Source: Nymphaea colorata
Lineage: Eukaryota; Streptophyta; Magnoliopsida; Nymphaeales; Nymphaeaceae
Direction of reading: 5' to 3'
Length of the DNA: 64,000 nucleotides
Assembly (NCBI RefSeq): GCF_008831285.2
Contig: NW_022204507.1
Span: 3,821,017-3,885,016 of the forward strand
The notes under the pieces were generated by a model. That model searched no databases. It was not told the origin of the DNA and saw only the letters and a program-made list of their open reading frames with translations. The translations under genes were made by a program, and so were the position numbers. Below, one piece after another: positions 12,110 through 21,989 of this stretch. Positions within the stretch are counted from its first letter, which is position 1. Every line of letters begins with the position of its first letter.

Positions 12110-14165
12110 AAAGGTGAGAGGGCACTAACTACCATAACCTTTCTCAATATGAAGATTGACCATAAGGAATAAAGAAGAACAACTATTGAAATTCCTTATA
12201 TATTCAAAATAGAAAAGTAGAAATTAGAAATAGATGCCCTAATAGACACAGGGTGTAGTGTTTCAATGTTAGACAAAGCATTAGTCCCACCAGAGTATCA
12301 TAGAAGCCTAGTCCCTGCCTTACAACTTTGGGAAGAACAAATGAATGGATCCTTACATAAATATGATGAAGAGATATGCAAATATAAAATAGCTTTTAGA
12401 ATCTCTCAAGAGGAATATACTGCCTACCAACCAGGGCCTAAGACATTCATTAGACATATGCAATTACATGATAGTACAAAATGCATTATAGGACTAAATT
12501 TCATTTTAGAAAATATGGCTGGATGTGTCATAACTAGAACAGGCCTTTTTTTTCTTAACAACTAAGTTCCTTGGGTACGAGAATGGAAATCATACGAAAA
12601 TAAAGGCTCTAAATGTAAAATTCTAGGAGCCTGTAAGGAAAAAGTAGATCTATCTTCCGGAGAAGAAGAAGATGACCCAAAAAAAATTAGAAATAGACCC
12701 CAAATATAACCTTATGAATATACAAAAACTCTATAATAAATTAGAAACAGGCTGTACAGAAATAGGTGATTTGCTCAGAATATTAGGAAAGGATGAAATC
12801 ATAAGAGAAATACCTATTAAACATTAGGATCATAATAAAATAGAATGTATACTACAGATAAAAGATCCAAGATTTACTATTTCCAACAAAAAGATAAATG
12901 CTACGAATGAAAATATCAAAAATTTTGAGACACATGTAAATGAATTGTTGAAACTAAGAGTCATAAGGAGAAGTTTAAGCCCTCACAGAAGTCCTGCCTT
13001 TATTGTCAATAAACATAGTGAACAAGTCTATGGAAAATCAAGAATGGTCATAGACTATAGGCAACTTAATGATAACACTATAGAGGACTCTTATGATATA
13101 CCTGATAAAATTGAATTAATCAATACTATACAACACAATAAAATATTTAGTAAATTTGATTGCAAATCTAGATTTTGGCAGGTAAAAGTGCATAAGGATA
13201 GTATTCAATGGACTGCATTTACTTGTCCTTTAGGAAGCTTTGCATGGTTAGTCATACCTTTTGGTTGAAAAAATACTCCTGCTATATTGTAACTTAAAAT
13301 GAATATGATATTTGGCCAATATAGAGGATTTGTTTGTATTTAAATAGATGACATCCTTATTCATAGTAAAACCCAACCAGAACATATAGACCACTTAAAG
13401 ATAGTATTAGGAGAATTTTTACGAAATGGAATTATAATTAGTAGTAAAAAGGCATAGTTTTTTAGAAAACACATAGAATATCTAGCTGTAGAAATTAGTG
13501 AAGGGAAAGTCAAACTACAACCACATATAGCAACAAAAGCTTTAGAATTTGAGATACATGACATCAAAAGCCTTCAACGGTTTTTAGAATTAGTAAACTT
13601 TGCTAGACCATTTATTAAAGACTTAGGGAAACTGGTCAGCCCATTATATAGTAAACTTGGGCAAACTGGGGTTAAGACCTTTAATATAGAAGATATGAAA
13701 CAAATAGAAAAAGTTAAGGAAGCAATAAAACACTTACCAGAAATGTATCTACCCCTAGACTCAGATTTCTTAATAATTGAATTTGATGGATGGATTAACG
13801 GGTGGGGAGCAGTGCTAAAAATGAAACCTAACAAGTATGCTTCCAAAGTGACAAAAGTCATCTGCAGATATAGCAGCGGCCAATACAAGGAAAAGAGACT
13901 TTCCAGTAGTATAGATCAGGAAATTCTTGCAGTAGTATATGGGCTCAACAGTTTTCGCTTATTTTTGCTAAACAAAAAAGAAATAATAGTTAGGACCGAT
14001 TGTGATGCTATTGTAAAATTCTATGAAAATTAAAATTCTAAAAGAATAAGCGAGAGAAGATGGATATCCTTTAAAGACACCTTTATAAACCAAAATCATA
14101 AAGTGACATTTGAACACAAAAAGGAGAAAACAATCATTTAGCCGACATGCTAAGTAGACTTCTAA
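12110..14165 (+). pseudogene. Pararetrovirus protease, reverse transcriptase and RNase H (broken)
   Basis: The retropepsin core LIDTGCSVSML is near 12,239-12,274. The reverse transcriptase begins near 12,930 with RMVIDYRQLND at about 13,044, DCKSRFWQVKV near 13,160 and the catalytic IDDILIHS at about 13,350. The residue expected before IDD is a TAA stop, so the active-site box is broken. RNase H follows, with FDGWINGWGAVL near 13,780, SSSIDQEILAVVYG near 13,904 and RTDCDAIVKF near 13,995. The order PR-RT-RH without a downstream integrase, together with the movement-protein unit nearby, indicates Caulimoviridae and not a Ty3 element. Several stops and at least one frameshift, between the protease and RT, are visible. 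No active enzyme is encoded. Confidence 0.85.
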
Positions 14166-14168
14166 AAG

Positions 14169-14411
14169 ATGAATAGAGACATTGATGTTTATGAATCCGA
14201 GATAAGAAAACTCAATAAAATTATAAGTTATCTTGACCAATCAAGAGTAAGCTTACATGACCTTGACCCTGCTTTCTCCATCGAAATAAGGAAAGTTAGT
14301 GATAATTTTTTAGACATTGTTTTAAGTATGAAGCAGTTGGTTGTTCCTTGGTTGTTGCATGAAACAAGTACGAGTTCGAGCATCTTCATATCATTATTCT
14401 CTCGATTTTAG
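14169..14411 (+). CDS. Short ORF after RNase H in viral unit 1
   Basis: This 80-codon frame starts at an ATG directly after the RNase H domain (MNRDIDVYESEIRKLNKI). Its first half is charged and helical, and its end is hydrophobic and serine-rich. It has no family match that I can name. It may be a residual segment of the polyprotein tail or a separate small viral ORF. Confidence 0.35.
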   Translation: MNRDIDVYESEIRKLNKIISYLDQSRVSLHDLDPAFSIEIRKVSDNFLDIVLSMKQLVVPWLLHETSTSSSIFISLFSRF

Positions 14412-14444
14412 GTAACATTATTTAAGGGATCTGCACATTGACAT

Positions 14445-14647
14445 TAGCCATAGTAGACAAGATAGAATGCATTGTTTCACTTGATATTTTTCTTATTATA
14501 GGACAAGATGGCCTCTACAAACCAGTTCCCCTTAACCCAGACGTAGGATTACCAATATTTTCCCCTCATTCAAATTTGGTCTTTCGAACCTCTCCAGGTC
14601 TCACCCTTGATCTGAAAGATCATGTCCTTTTAGACAACCTCTATTAA
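14445..14647 (+). pseudogene. Viral unit 1 small ORF, homologue of 21,645-21,929
   Basis: An ATG at 14,508 opens MASTNQ and then slips frame; the other frame continues with LDLKDHVLLDN. The unit 2 copy at 21,645 reads MASSSQ and later LDQKDHILLDN in one frame. The upstream DNA (AGTAGACAAGATAGAATGCATT here, GGTAGACAAAGTAGAATGCATT there) is also shared. That places the start of the homologous 3' parts of the two units at about 14,445 and 21,582. The function is unknown. Confidence 0.6.
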
Positions 14648-14749
14648 AACAAAAGAAATCCCTCATACCTAAAAATCCTTTCTTTATTAGCCAGCCATCT
14701 AAACTTAAAGAACATGCAACTTTAGTCCAAAACTCTGCCAGAACTCTCC

Positions 14750-15895
14750 ATGGATCATATACCCCTCCGACCTCAAAGCTTGGATGCTTATCTTACCCTA
14801 GAAAGGAGCCTAAAATCAGCCCAAGCAGAAATAAGTTGGCAGAAAAAAGAAAAGGAAGTGCTAAATGAACAAATACAAGCTCTAGAATCAGAAAACAGAA
14901 TCCTCAAGGAACATGTTGAAGAAGAAATTAGAAAATTAGGAGAAAAAAAGGAGATAGTTCCCCCAAATATTCCATTAGTCAAGGAACAGATCTATCATTT
15001 GGTGATGAAGGCAAAAAGAAAAGGACAAGTTGACATGCAGAATCTATTAAGAACAATGGTGCAAAATTCAAAAAAGAGAAAGCCTGGTTTGGAATTCGCT
15101 CTGCTGAAACACAGACACAACCACCATGAAGAAAATTCTTTTTGTGAATGTGAACAAGGATTTTCAATTATACAAGCCACCCTTAACCTTAGAAAGTGGC
15201 AAGACCAAGAGATCCAGGGAATAAAACTTTACCCCAAAACTCTTCTAGAATATGGATTTTTAAAACGAATCCTGGTTACTAAAGAAGAGCAGGTAAAACA
15301 TCTTGATTTTCATTGGCGATTGACATATACGTGAAGAAGGTTGTTCAAACTTGAAGATATAAAGCCTTATGACTATGTTAACTTAGACATTGAATCTACT
15401 CCTCCCTTGTATGAATATTCTTGTGAAGCAACACAAGAGATCCCGATCAACATATACACTTCACTCTTTCCCCTGCAAACCCGAATTCCTGAAGAAACTC
15501 TTAGGAGTCTTTTAATTGGAGAAGATGTATATTCACAACTGAATCGTTAGAGAGCTTATACAATTGCTAGAGACCAACATGCCTGGTGGACAAGAACTAC
15601 CTGTATGGTAGCTGAAGATAGAAATACATGAATCTTCCTAGCAGATAGTTGGCTCACTAAGAAATTTTATACTCCTTTCAAAAGTATCTTATAGATAAAC
15701 CCTGGCCTCTATGAACATTTCTGCCAAATCCAAGACAGCAATCCTGCAAAATGGATAGGTGACGATCAAAATGTCAGAGCATTCATTCACATTGATGACA
15801 ATGAAGGTTAGTGGAATGTTGGTGATGAAGGAGGATGGTATCATAATGAACAATACGAAGAAGAAGACTATAGAAGAAATAGGAAACAACTAAAA
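14750..15895 (+). pseudogene. Viral unit 1 3' ORF: coiled coil followed by FCEC-containing domain
   Basis: The frame 14,750-15,334 encodes 194 residues. Residues ~20-70 form a strong coiled coil (LERSLKSAQAEISWQKKEKE, then LESENRILKEHVEEEI). A conserved block near residues 130-155 holds NSFCECEQGF and ATLNLRKW, and HWRLTY follows near residue 188. Homology to the unit 2 copy continues past the stop, through 15,341-15,550 and on to about 15,895 with several stops. The position after RNase H is where caulimoviruses carry a transactivator/inclusion-body gene and tungroviruses carry ORF4, but I see no diagnostic motif and leave the function open. Confidence 0.6.
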
Positions 15896-16560
15896 GAAGT
15901 AGGGACGAAGCTACTGAGTCCTGCAGCCTAACGTTTGTCAAGATTGGTAAAACTTGGCCCTTGCAAGTTATGGTTAAACTTTCCATGGGTATAATTTTTT
16001 TCATGTAAAACTTAAGCATCATCCGTTTGAGAAGAAATGTGATAAACTTCTCTTTGGGAAAGTCTCCCAAGTTAAAAATAGGATTTGCGTTGTAGATTAT
16101 CCCTTCAAAATATACCCTGGAAAAACCCTCTAGGATAAATATGGGTTTACCTTTGCAAATTTTTGAAATAAAAATTTACCCTGCGACGTACCCCACAGGA
16201 TAAGCATTGGGTCCCATCGTGAGACAAATCATCCCGATGAGCCTCTAGAAGATTGTTGTAGTTGCCGACCATCTTTGTATAATATAAAAGCAGCGTTGCG
16301 TGAAGACAAAGGAAATAAAGATGAAGGAACCTCACACGCGTCAAAAAAGTAAAAGTAACAAGACACACGGCTTCTCATTGAGAAAAAGCAAAGGCGGTTA
16401 TTGTACCAATCACTGTAGCACTACGGCGGATACTATAGCGTACTGTAGCACTTTTTGACTTTTTGGACACAATCGACTGCCACCTCATCCAGCACACAAC
16501 AGCTATCCACTTCGAGTTCCTTCATTTGTAACTACTTTTGCTTCCTAGTGTTTAGCTTGT
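15896..16560 (+). promoter_or_regulatory. Viral common region, copy in unit 1
   Basis: This ~665-bp non-coding stretch aligns almost gap-free with 22,997-23,660, at roughly nine bases in ten identical by eye. Homology rises abruptly at GAAGTAGGGAC on both copies. It includes a TATA-like TATAATATAAAAG near 16,276, repeated CTGTAGCAC motifs near 16,420-16,450 and a TTTTTGACTTTTTGGACAC segment. It leads directly into the main promoter and is presumed to be the upstream regulatory region of the pregenomic RNA. Confidence 0.75.
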
Positions 16561-16737
16561 TCGGAAAGGAATCATATTCCTTTTCCAAATTGTAATTTGT
16601 TTTGAGGTCTGGTGCCTATATAAACACCACCTCAGCGTCTATACTCATCATCCTCCACCGAGTACTTGCTTCTAAGTGCTTGAGTCCATCTCCCTTCCTC
16701 ACTCCCCTTCCCTTTGTTCTTCTCCACTCCTTGTTTC
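16561..16737 (+). promoter_or_regulatory. Viral promoter and truncated leader closing unit 1
   Basis: It carries TATATAAA at 16,617-16,624, the CACCACCTCAGC start-site context and the first part of the CT-rich leader. The leader breaks off at TTCTCCACTCC (16,731) and is joined to inverted capsid-region DNA, so the hairpin and primer-binding site are missing. Confidence 0.75.
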
Positions 16738-17631
16738 TTTTTCTTTGTATTTTTTATGAATCTCAGAGCCCAATGGATCTGGTAACTTAAAAAATAGGCT
16801 TTCTCCTATTTTCTTATTATAAAAACATCATGCTAAGGAACTATAATAAAAGAAATCCTGTAAGAAAGGTTTTATATAACGCCAATCTTTAATTTTGAGT
16901 TGTTCTAATTTTCTAATCGAATCTTGCTATTGTTTATCAAACCCTATACCTATGGATATCTCAAAGAATCTTATGAAAATAGATGCTCCAGAATCCTCCT
17001 GATTACTACTGGAAGATCACCACAAGATCAACCACAAACCCAACACCCATCAACTCCACCAGTATTATTCTATTCACTTGGACAACCTCCTAGAAGACCT
17101 TATGTAGAATATAAAGAGCGAGATACCTAAAAACCTAAGGGCAAAAGGATGCCTTTAGAAACCTTAGACAGGAAAGATCTATTAGATGAACGAAGAATCT
17201 TAAACACTTATCCCATGATCCTTAATTATTACCCTCAGTAATACACATGTGGTCCCAACGAGTTGCTAGGAAATGAGACAAAATGAATCAGGAAATGTGG
17301 ACAACAGAAGAAATGTATCTTTTCTACTACAAGGATTTGTTTTAGTATCAGAGCTATAAAGCCTTATGGCTATGTTAACTTGGACAAGGTTATCTAGTAA
17401 AATATGGTCTTTTTGGTCAAGAGTCATGTCAGGCAAGGTTAAGAATGTAACATTGGAGTCGGGGGGAAATATGGGCAAACTTCATCAGACATATGCAATT
17501 GCATGATAGTACAAAATGCATTATAGGACTAAATTTCTTTCACAGTAATAGGTTTCTATGAACATATAACACATCTACTATAAAAAAGAACAAACTAGAA
17601 CACAGGGCCAGGTTTAAGCACAAAAGCGATA
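16738..17631. mobile_element. Patchwork of at least six shuffled viral fragments
   Basis: Pieces can be traced to other parts of the block. 16,738-16,950 is the inverse of about 20,675-20,905 (capsid region). 16,946-17,310 is a forward copy of about 20,145-20,518. 17,350-17,384 matches the unit 1 3' ORF near 15,357. 17,385-17,476 is the inverse of about 21,690-21,785. 17,476-17,540 is a forward match to about 12,450-12,513 (after the protease). 17,530-17,630 is the inverse of leader DNA at about 18,312-18,395 plus a leader end. Orientation changes from piece to piece and borders are sharp. No usable frame remains. Confidence 0.8.
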
Positions 17632-18673
17632 TTTGTTTTGAAGTCTGGTGCCTATATAAGCACCACCTCAGCGTCTGTACTCGTCATCCTCTCACCCATC
17701 CACCACCGAGTACTTGCTTCTAAGTGCTTGAGTCCATCTCCCTTCCTCACTCCCCTTCCTTTTCTTCTTCTCCACTCCTCTGCCTCCCATGCTGTTTTAA
17801 AAGCGAAGCGGCGCTTTTGTGCTTAAGCCCGGCCCACTTTTCTATTTGGTATCAGAGCACAGTAGTACGCTCTTGGTGTTGCAAGTATGTTCTGCTTTTA
17901 GTGAAAGTTTTTATGTGTGTTTAAAGTTTTCTTTAGTGTTTCGCTTACAAGCCAAACGAGAAAGTCTCTTCCCCGGAAGCATGTATCTTTGCATACGCGT
18001 GCATAATCTGTTGTTATGAATCTTTGTGTTTTATGTTGAAAGTTCTGGCCCTAGCCAAGAACCATGCTTTATAAGGAAGAACCTGCTATAACATGTTTTG
18101 TTCATGATATGATTTCCGTGTTTCTGAGTTCTTGATCCTCTGGACGAGCCATTGTGTTAATCCTCTAAGACCAATAGGCTATTGTGGAAAAGAAGTACCC
18201 ACCGAGGCAAGGAGCCATTTAGGAGAAAAAAAGTACATGAACGGTGAGGTCTGAATGGGATGAAATGGTGTCAAACATAAAAAGTTTTCAAAATCGAGGG
18301 AATCATACCATAAGTTTGCCATGTTCTAGTTTGTTCTTTTTTATAATAGATGTGTTCTCTGTTCATAGAAACCTGTTCCTGTGAAAGGAATTTTTCCAGC
18401 CTAAAACAAAAGACCTGTAAACAGATTTTGAAGTAGTGTAAATGATACATAGGACTGCGGTATAAAAAGAGATGAGTACCTACTAGGCTCAAGAACCTTT
18501 TGATTTCGAAAAACCATGCCTAAAGAACCCTTTGATTTTGGAAAACTGCATTTGCTTAAAATCCAAAAATATTTAATGCTCTTATAGTAGCCAAAATTAG
18601 TAGTAGTTTTATAAGTTTACTTTATTCTCTTTGTAGTTTAATTAGTTTACTGTATTATCTTTCACAGTATTAT
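17632..18673 (+). promoter_or_regulatory. Viral promoter and ~1-kb leader of unit 2
   Basis: TATATAAG lies at 17,653-17,660 and is followed by the CACCACCTCAGC context. A CT-rich leader with a 7-bp stem hairpin follows (17,799-17,805 with 17,812-17,818, loop AAGCGG), then the primer-binding site at 17,847, then ~815 bases of leader with only short ORFs before the first substantial ATG at 18,674. A long leader with short ORFs upstream of the first gene is typical of caulimovirid pregenomic RNAs. Confidence 0.75.
17847..17858 (+). promoter_or_regulatory. Primer-binding site TGGTATCAGAGC (unit 2)
   Basis: This is a perfect 12-base complement to the initiator tRNA-Met 3' end, about 165 bases downstream of the predicted transcription start. 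In caulimovirids this site primes minus-strand DNA and conventionally defines genome position 1. The next unit boundary, at 23,927, ends on the base that precedes this site. Confidence 0.9.
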
Positions 18674-19090
18674 ATGTATAGACTAGAATTTTTGAATCTT
18701 CAAATATACCCAAAACATAAGACCCTAAAAACTAGCAAACTTTCCAGACATATCTTTTTCTACTATACTTATTCTATGAGAAATAAAGAAGACATCTACA
18801 TACAAAGTCTGAAAGAAAAAAGAACCTACTATCCAGATATAGAAGGACTTAGTACATATGATCCACCTAGTAGTTCTGATAAAATAATGGTACGACAACT
18901 AAAGATGATAATTATTATGATAACAAAATTAAGTCAAAGAATTAGCCAACTTGAACGAACTATAGGCAAAAAACCAAAACCACAGGAAGCAAACTTAGAA
19001 GAACTAACAAAAAAGCTAGACAACCTAAACATAGGAAATGTTGTGATCAAACTTACCCCTACCCCGATTCTAGCTTTTTCTAGACGATAA
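18674..19090 (+). CDS. Viral unit 2 ORF1, coiled-coil protein (virion-associated-like)
   Basis: This open frame encodes 138 residues. An internal ATG (MRNKEDIYIQSLKEKRTYYP) near 18,778 may be the real start. A heptad-rich segment (MITKLSQRISQLERTIGKK) is followed by a lysine/proline linker and a second helix (LEELTKKLDNL). Small coiled-coil virion-associated proteins are typical of this family, but I assign that only by shape and position. Its stop TAA overlaps the next ATG by one base (TAATG, 19,088-19,092), which suggests coupled translation of neighbouring viral ORFs. Confidence 0.55.
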   Translation: MYRLEFLNLQIYPKHKTLKTSKLSRHIFFYYTYSMRNKEDIYIQSLKEKRTYYPDIEGLSTYDPPSSSDKIMVRQLKMIIIMITKLSQRISQLERTIGKKPKPQEANLEELTKKLDNLNIGNVVIKLTPTPILAFSRR

Positions 19091-19964
19091 TGGCTGTAAG
19101 ACATTCTTTTTCTAGTATTGGTAGAAACCTTAGTGATACTAATGAAATAAGGCGAATAGATGAAAATCTATTAACTGGAATGATCTGAACCTAGGGTCCT
19201 ACCCCTAGAACGTTGGAAGAAATAATAGATGTAGATAGGGATTTAGAAATTTACAATAATCATCAACTCTCTTTGTTAAACCCTAGGACTTTATATAGGA
19301 TAGGGTTTTGGAGTGTAAACCCACAATTAGTTAGAATAAGTAGAGAAGAAGAAGTCTGTGTAACTACTGAACACCAAAACATTGGCATCGTTAGTCAAGG
19401 CAGTATTAAAAATTATTATGAAACCATTATAGATTTATTCATCTTGGTCTAATAATCATAGGAATGAAGGGTTTGGCTAGAAGAAATCTAGGATGGGCTA
19501 ATGATGCTCGAAAAGCCATTATAGCAAGTATGGAAATTGACATGTCCAACAATAAGGGAATATTCTATTGTGCACCTGATTTCTTGCTAAGCATAAGATA
19601 TCTAGAACATATTATCATAGGAATGCAAACTAAATGATATGAAACATTCACAGGAAAATCTAATTTACTTATAAATGTTGGATTCCTAGGAAAAGTAACA
19701 AATAGCGGTACTACAAAGTATAAAATCGATACAACGGCCATCATTGAATCTATGACTAGTATAGGTATAAGAATGATTAAGCCTATGACTATTGATACTG
19801 AAGAATTAGAAGGATTGGACTGGAATATTATTAAAATTTCTGAAGAAAGTTTAAAGTTTAAAAACCCCAATGGTAGTTATAATGTGAGATTTCTAGACTA
19901 TAAGGAAGAACAACCTAATGAAGAAAACGAATCTGAAGAATTTCGTAAACAAATAGAAGATTAA
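19090..19964 (+). pseudogene. Pararetrovirus movement protein (30K superfamily), frameshifted
   Basis: The frame opens at an ATG that overlaps the previous stop and reads MAVRHSFSSIGR. It continues to EHQNIGIVSQGSIKNYYE, then shifts frame near 19,440 into IHLGLIIIGMKGLARRNLG. The segments IIASMEIDMS and GIFYCAPDFLLSIRYLEHI follow, which is the core pattern of caulimovirid cell-to-cell movement proteins. At least two in-frame stops, near 19,186 and 19,636, and the frameshift make it non-functional. The last part (19,752-19,964) is open and acidic. The 3' end TAATG (19,962-19,966) again overlaps the next start by one base. A movement protein is what separates this block from LTR retrotransposons. 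Confidence 0.75.
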
Positions 19965-21240
19965 TGAAATCCTTAGAACATAATTGTATTTTACTTCTTA
20001 AGGGATTTGACTTATCAGAAGAAGATGTCCTTAGACTAGAAATAAATTAGTCGAAGAAGGCAAAATTCAAGAAGAAGATAACCTATATATAGATCCCTAG
20101 AGAAACATTAGGATAAATAGGCTAGAAGATATTTTCATACAGAAACCTGTGAATATCTCAAAAAATCTTATGGAAATAGATGCTCCAGAATCCTCCCTGA
20201 TTACTACTGAAAGATCACCACAAGATCAACCACAAACTCAACCCCCATCAACTTCATCGATAGTATTCTATTCACCTAGACAACCTCATAGAAGACCTTA
20301 TGTAGAATATAAAGAGCGAGATACCTATAAACCTAAGGGCAAAAGCATGCCTTTAGAAACCTTAGACAGGAAAGATCTGTTAGATGAAGGAAGAATCTTG
20401 AACATAAGTACCCATGATCCACAATTATTACGTACAATAATAGACATGTGGTCCCAACAAGTTGCTAGGAAATGAGACAAAATGAATCAAAAAATGTGGA
20501 CAATAGAAGGAATGTATACTTGGGCAGAAAAATTTTTAGGAGAAATTCCTAGAGCATCTTGGGAAGTTCACAAAAGAGAACATTTGCAAGACTTACAAAA
20601 GGAAATTTTATTAGGAAAGAACATTTATAACTTCACTAACAAAATACAATTACTTCTGTTAGGATACCAACCAAATATAGGGTTTGATAAACAATAACAA
20701 TATTCGATTAGAAAATTAGAACAACTCCAAATTAAAGATTGGCATTATATAAAACCTTTCTTACAGGATTTCTTTTATTATAGTTCATTAGCAGGATGTT
20801 TTTATAATAAGGAAATAAGAGAAAGCCTATTTCTTAATTACCAGATCCATTGAGCTCTGTGATTCATAAAAAATACAAAGAAAAAGAAACAATACCTCAA
20901 CTAGATAACATTAGCATAAGAATCCAATTTATTATTGAAGAGTTAGTAAAGAAATGTACTGAAATAACCATTTTCAAACAATTAAAGGAGAATATAGTTT
21001 TTGCAAACAAATTTATACACCACAAACATATGATAAAAAACCTAGACACCCAAAAACTTATAAGGCAGGAGATGAAGATAAACGACGAAGATACTACCTT
21101 CAAAAATCTAATGCTAGAAAACCCTACCTTGACAAACATAGACATATTAGAAAATATAACACCCAAAGGGATTACAAAAAAAAATTAACATGCATCACTT
21201 GTGGTAGTCCTCAACATTTAGCTAGGGCTGTTCAAAACGA
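19964..21240 (+). pseudogene. Pararetrovirus capsid-like ORF with basic arm and zinc knuckle
   Basis: The ORF starts at the ATG in TAATG and has an acidic N-terminal part (GFDLSEEDVLRLE). A frameshift follows, then a serine/proline/glutamine-rich linker (about 20,180-20,290) and a helical core with MWTIEGMYTWAEKFLGEIP at 20,494-20,550 and KDWHYIKPFLQDFFYYSS near 20,739. The C-terminal part is rich in lysine and arginine (about 21,020-21,180) and leads to CITCGSPQHLARAV near 21,191. This is a CX2CX4H zinc knuckle whose last cysteine is replaced by valine. An acidic start, basic arm and knuckle in this order is the usual caulimovirid coat-protein plan. Stops and at least two frameshifts break it. 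Confidence 0.65.
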
Positions 21241-21519
21241 AAAAATCTTTACAATAAGGCTTCAATCCTTGTTGACTGTGTAAATGAAGATGTGTTGGCT
21301 TTAGATAAATATATTAGCGATACTGAAAGCATCTACAGTATTGTCTCTATAGACGAATCATTCCATGATCATAATTCCTCTGATGAAGAACCTTTTAGTG
21401 ATAGCCGCTTGAGTCATCACATGCTCGAATCAAATAGAAAATATGGTGAAGCATTCCAAGACAAAATTTCCACATTAACTAACCTACAATACATGTTGGA
21501 TAACATGAATAATGACTAA
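21241..21519 (+). CDS. Acidic serine-rich viral frame after the zinc knuckle
   Basis: An open stretch ends at 21,519 and is strongly acidic (YISDTESIYSIVSIDESFHD, then SSDEEPFSDSRL). Acidic tails adjoin coat proteins in several caulimovirids, so this may be the capsid C-terminus. In a one-piece genome the protease would be expected next. Here the 3' ORF region follows after only ~60 bases, with no trace of protease or polymerase. Confidence 0.45.
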   Translation, partial: KNLYNKASILVDCVNEDVLALDKYISDTESIYSIVSIDESFHDHNSSDEEPFSDSRLSHHMLESNRKYGEAFQDKISTLTNLQYMLDNMNND

Positions 21520-21644
21520 TAATGTTTGGTAGATTTTTGAGCATCATTTAGGATATATTTTTAAAATTCTTGAATAAACATTAGCTACGGTAGACAAAGT
21601 AGAATGCATTCTTTTTTCTAACACAAAATTTTGTTTCAAGAAAC

Positions 21645-21929
21645 ATGGCCTCTTCTAGCCAACCCCACATTGTCCAAATAGACCCAGACCTAGGTTTGCT
21701 TATATTTCCCCCTGACTCCAACGTTACATTCTTAACCTTGCATGGCGTGACTCTTGACCAAAAAGACCATATTTTACTAGATAACCACTGGCACAATAGA
21801 AAAAACTCAACCTTCTCTAAAGTCCTAAGTATCATGGCAACCTACCTTAGCATCAAGAATACAAAAACCAAATCACACAAAGCCAACTCAAGCTCTTCCC
21901 CGAGCCTACCCAAAACCCTGTTTTTTTAG
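21645..21929 (+). CDS. Viral unit 2 small ORF (MASSSQ), homologue of 14,508
   Basis: An uninterrupted 94-residue frame from an ATG at 21,645, containing IDPDLGLLIFPPDSNVTFL and LDQKDHILLDN, then a lysine/serine-rich end. The same protein is broken at 14,508-14,647 in unit 1, and an inverted fragment lies at 17,385-17,476. The three copies show it to be a standard viral gene shared by both units. I do not recognise its family. Confidence 0.55.
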   Translation: MASSSQPHIVQIDPDLGLLIFPPDSNVTFLTLHGVTLDQKDHILLDNHWHNRKNSTFSKVLSIMATYLSIKNTKTKSHKANSSSSPSLPKTLFF

Positions 21930-21989
21930 ACTTAGCCCAACAGTTAGAAGATATTAGGAGAAATTAGAATTTAGATTTTTAGACTTTGT

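Noticed and set aside
11653-17660. The TATA boxes of two viral promoters are exactly 6,000 bases apart.
   Set aside because: The intervening DNA is rearranged from pieces of two units, so the round number is a coincidence.
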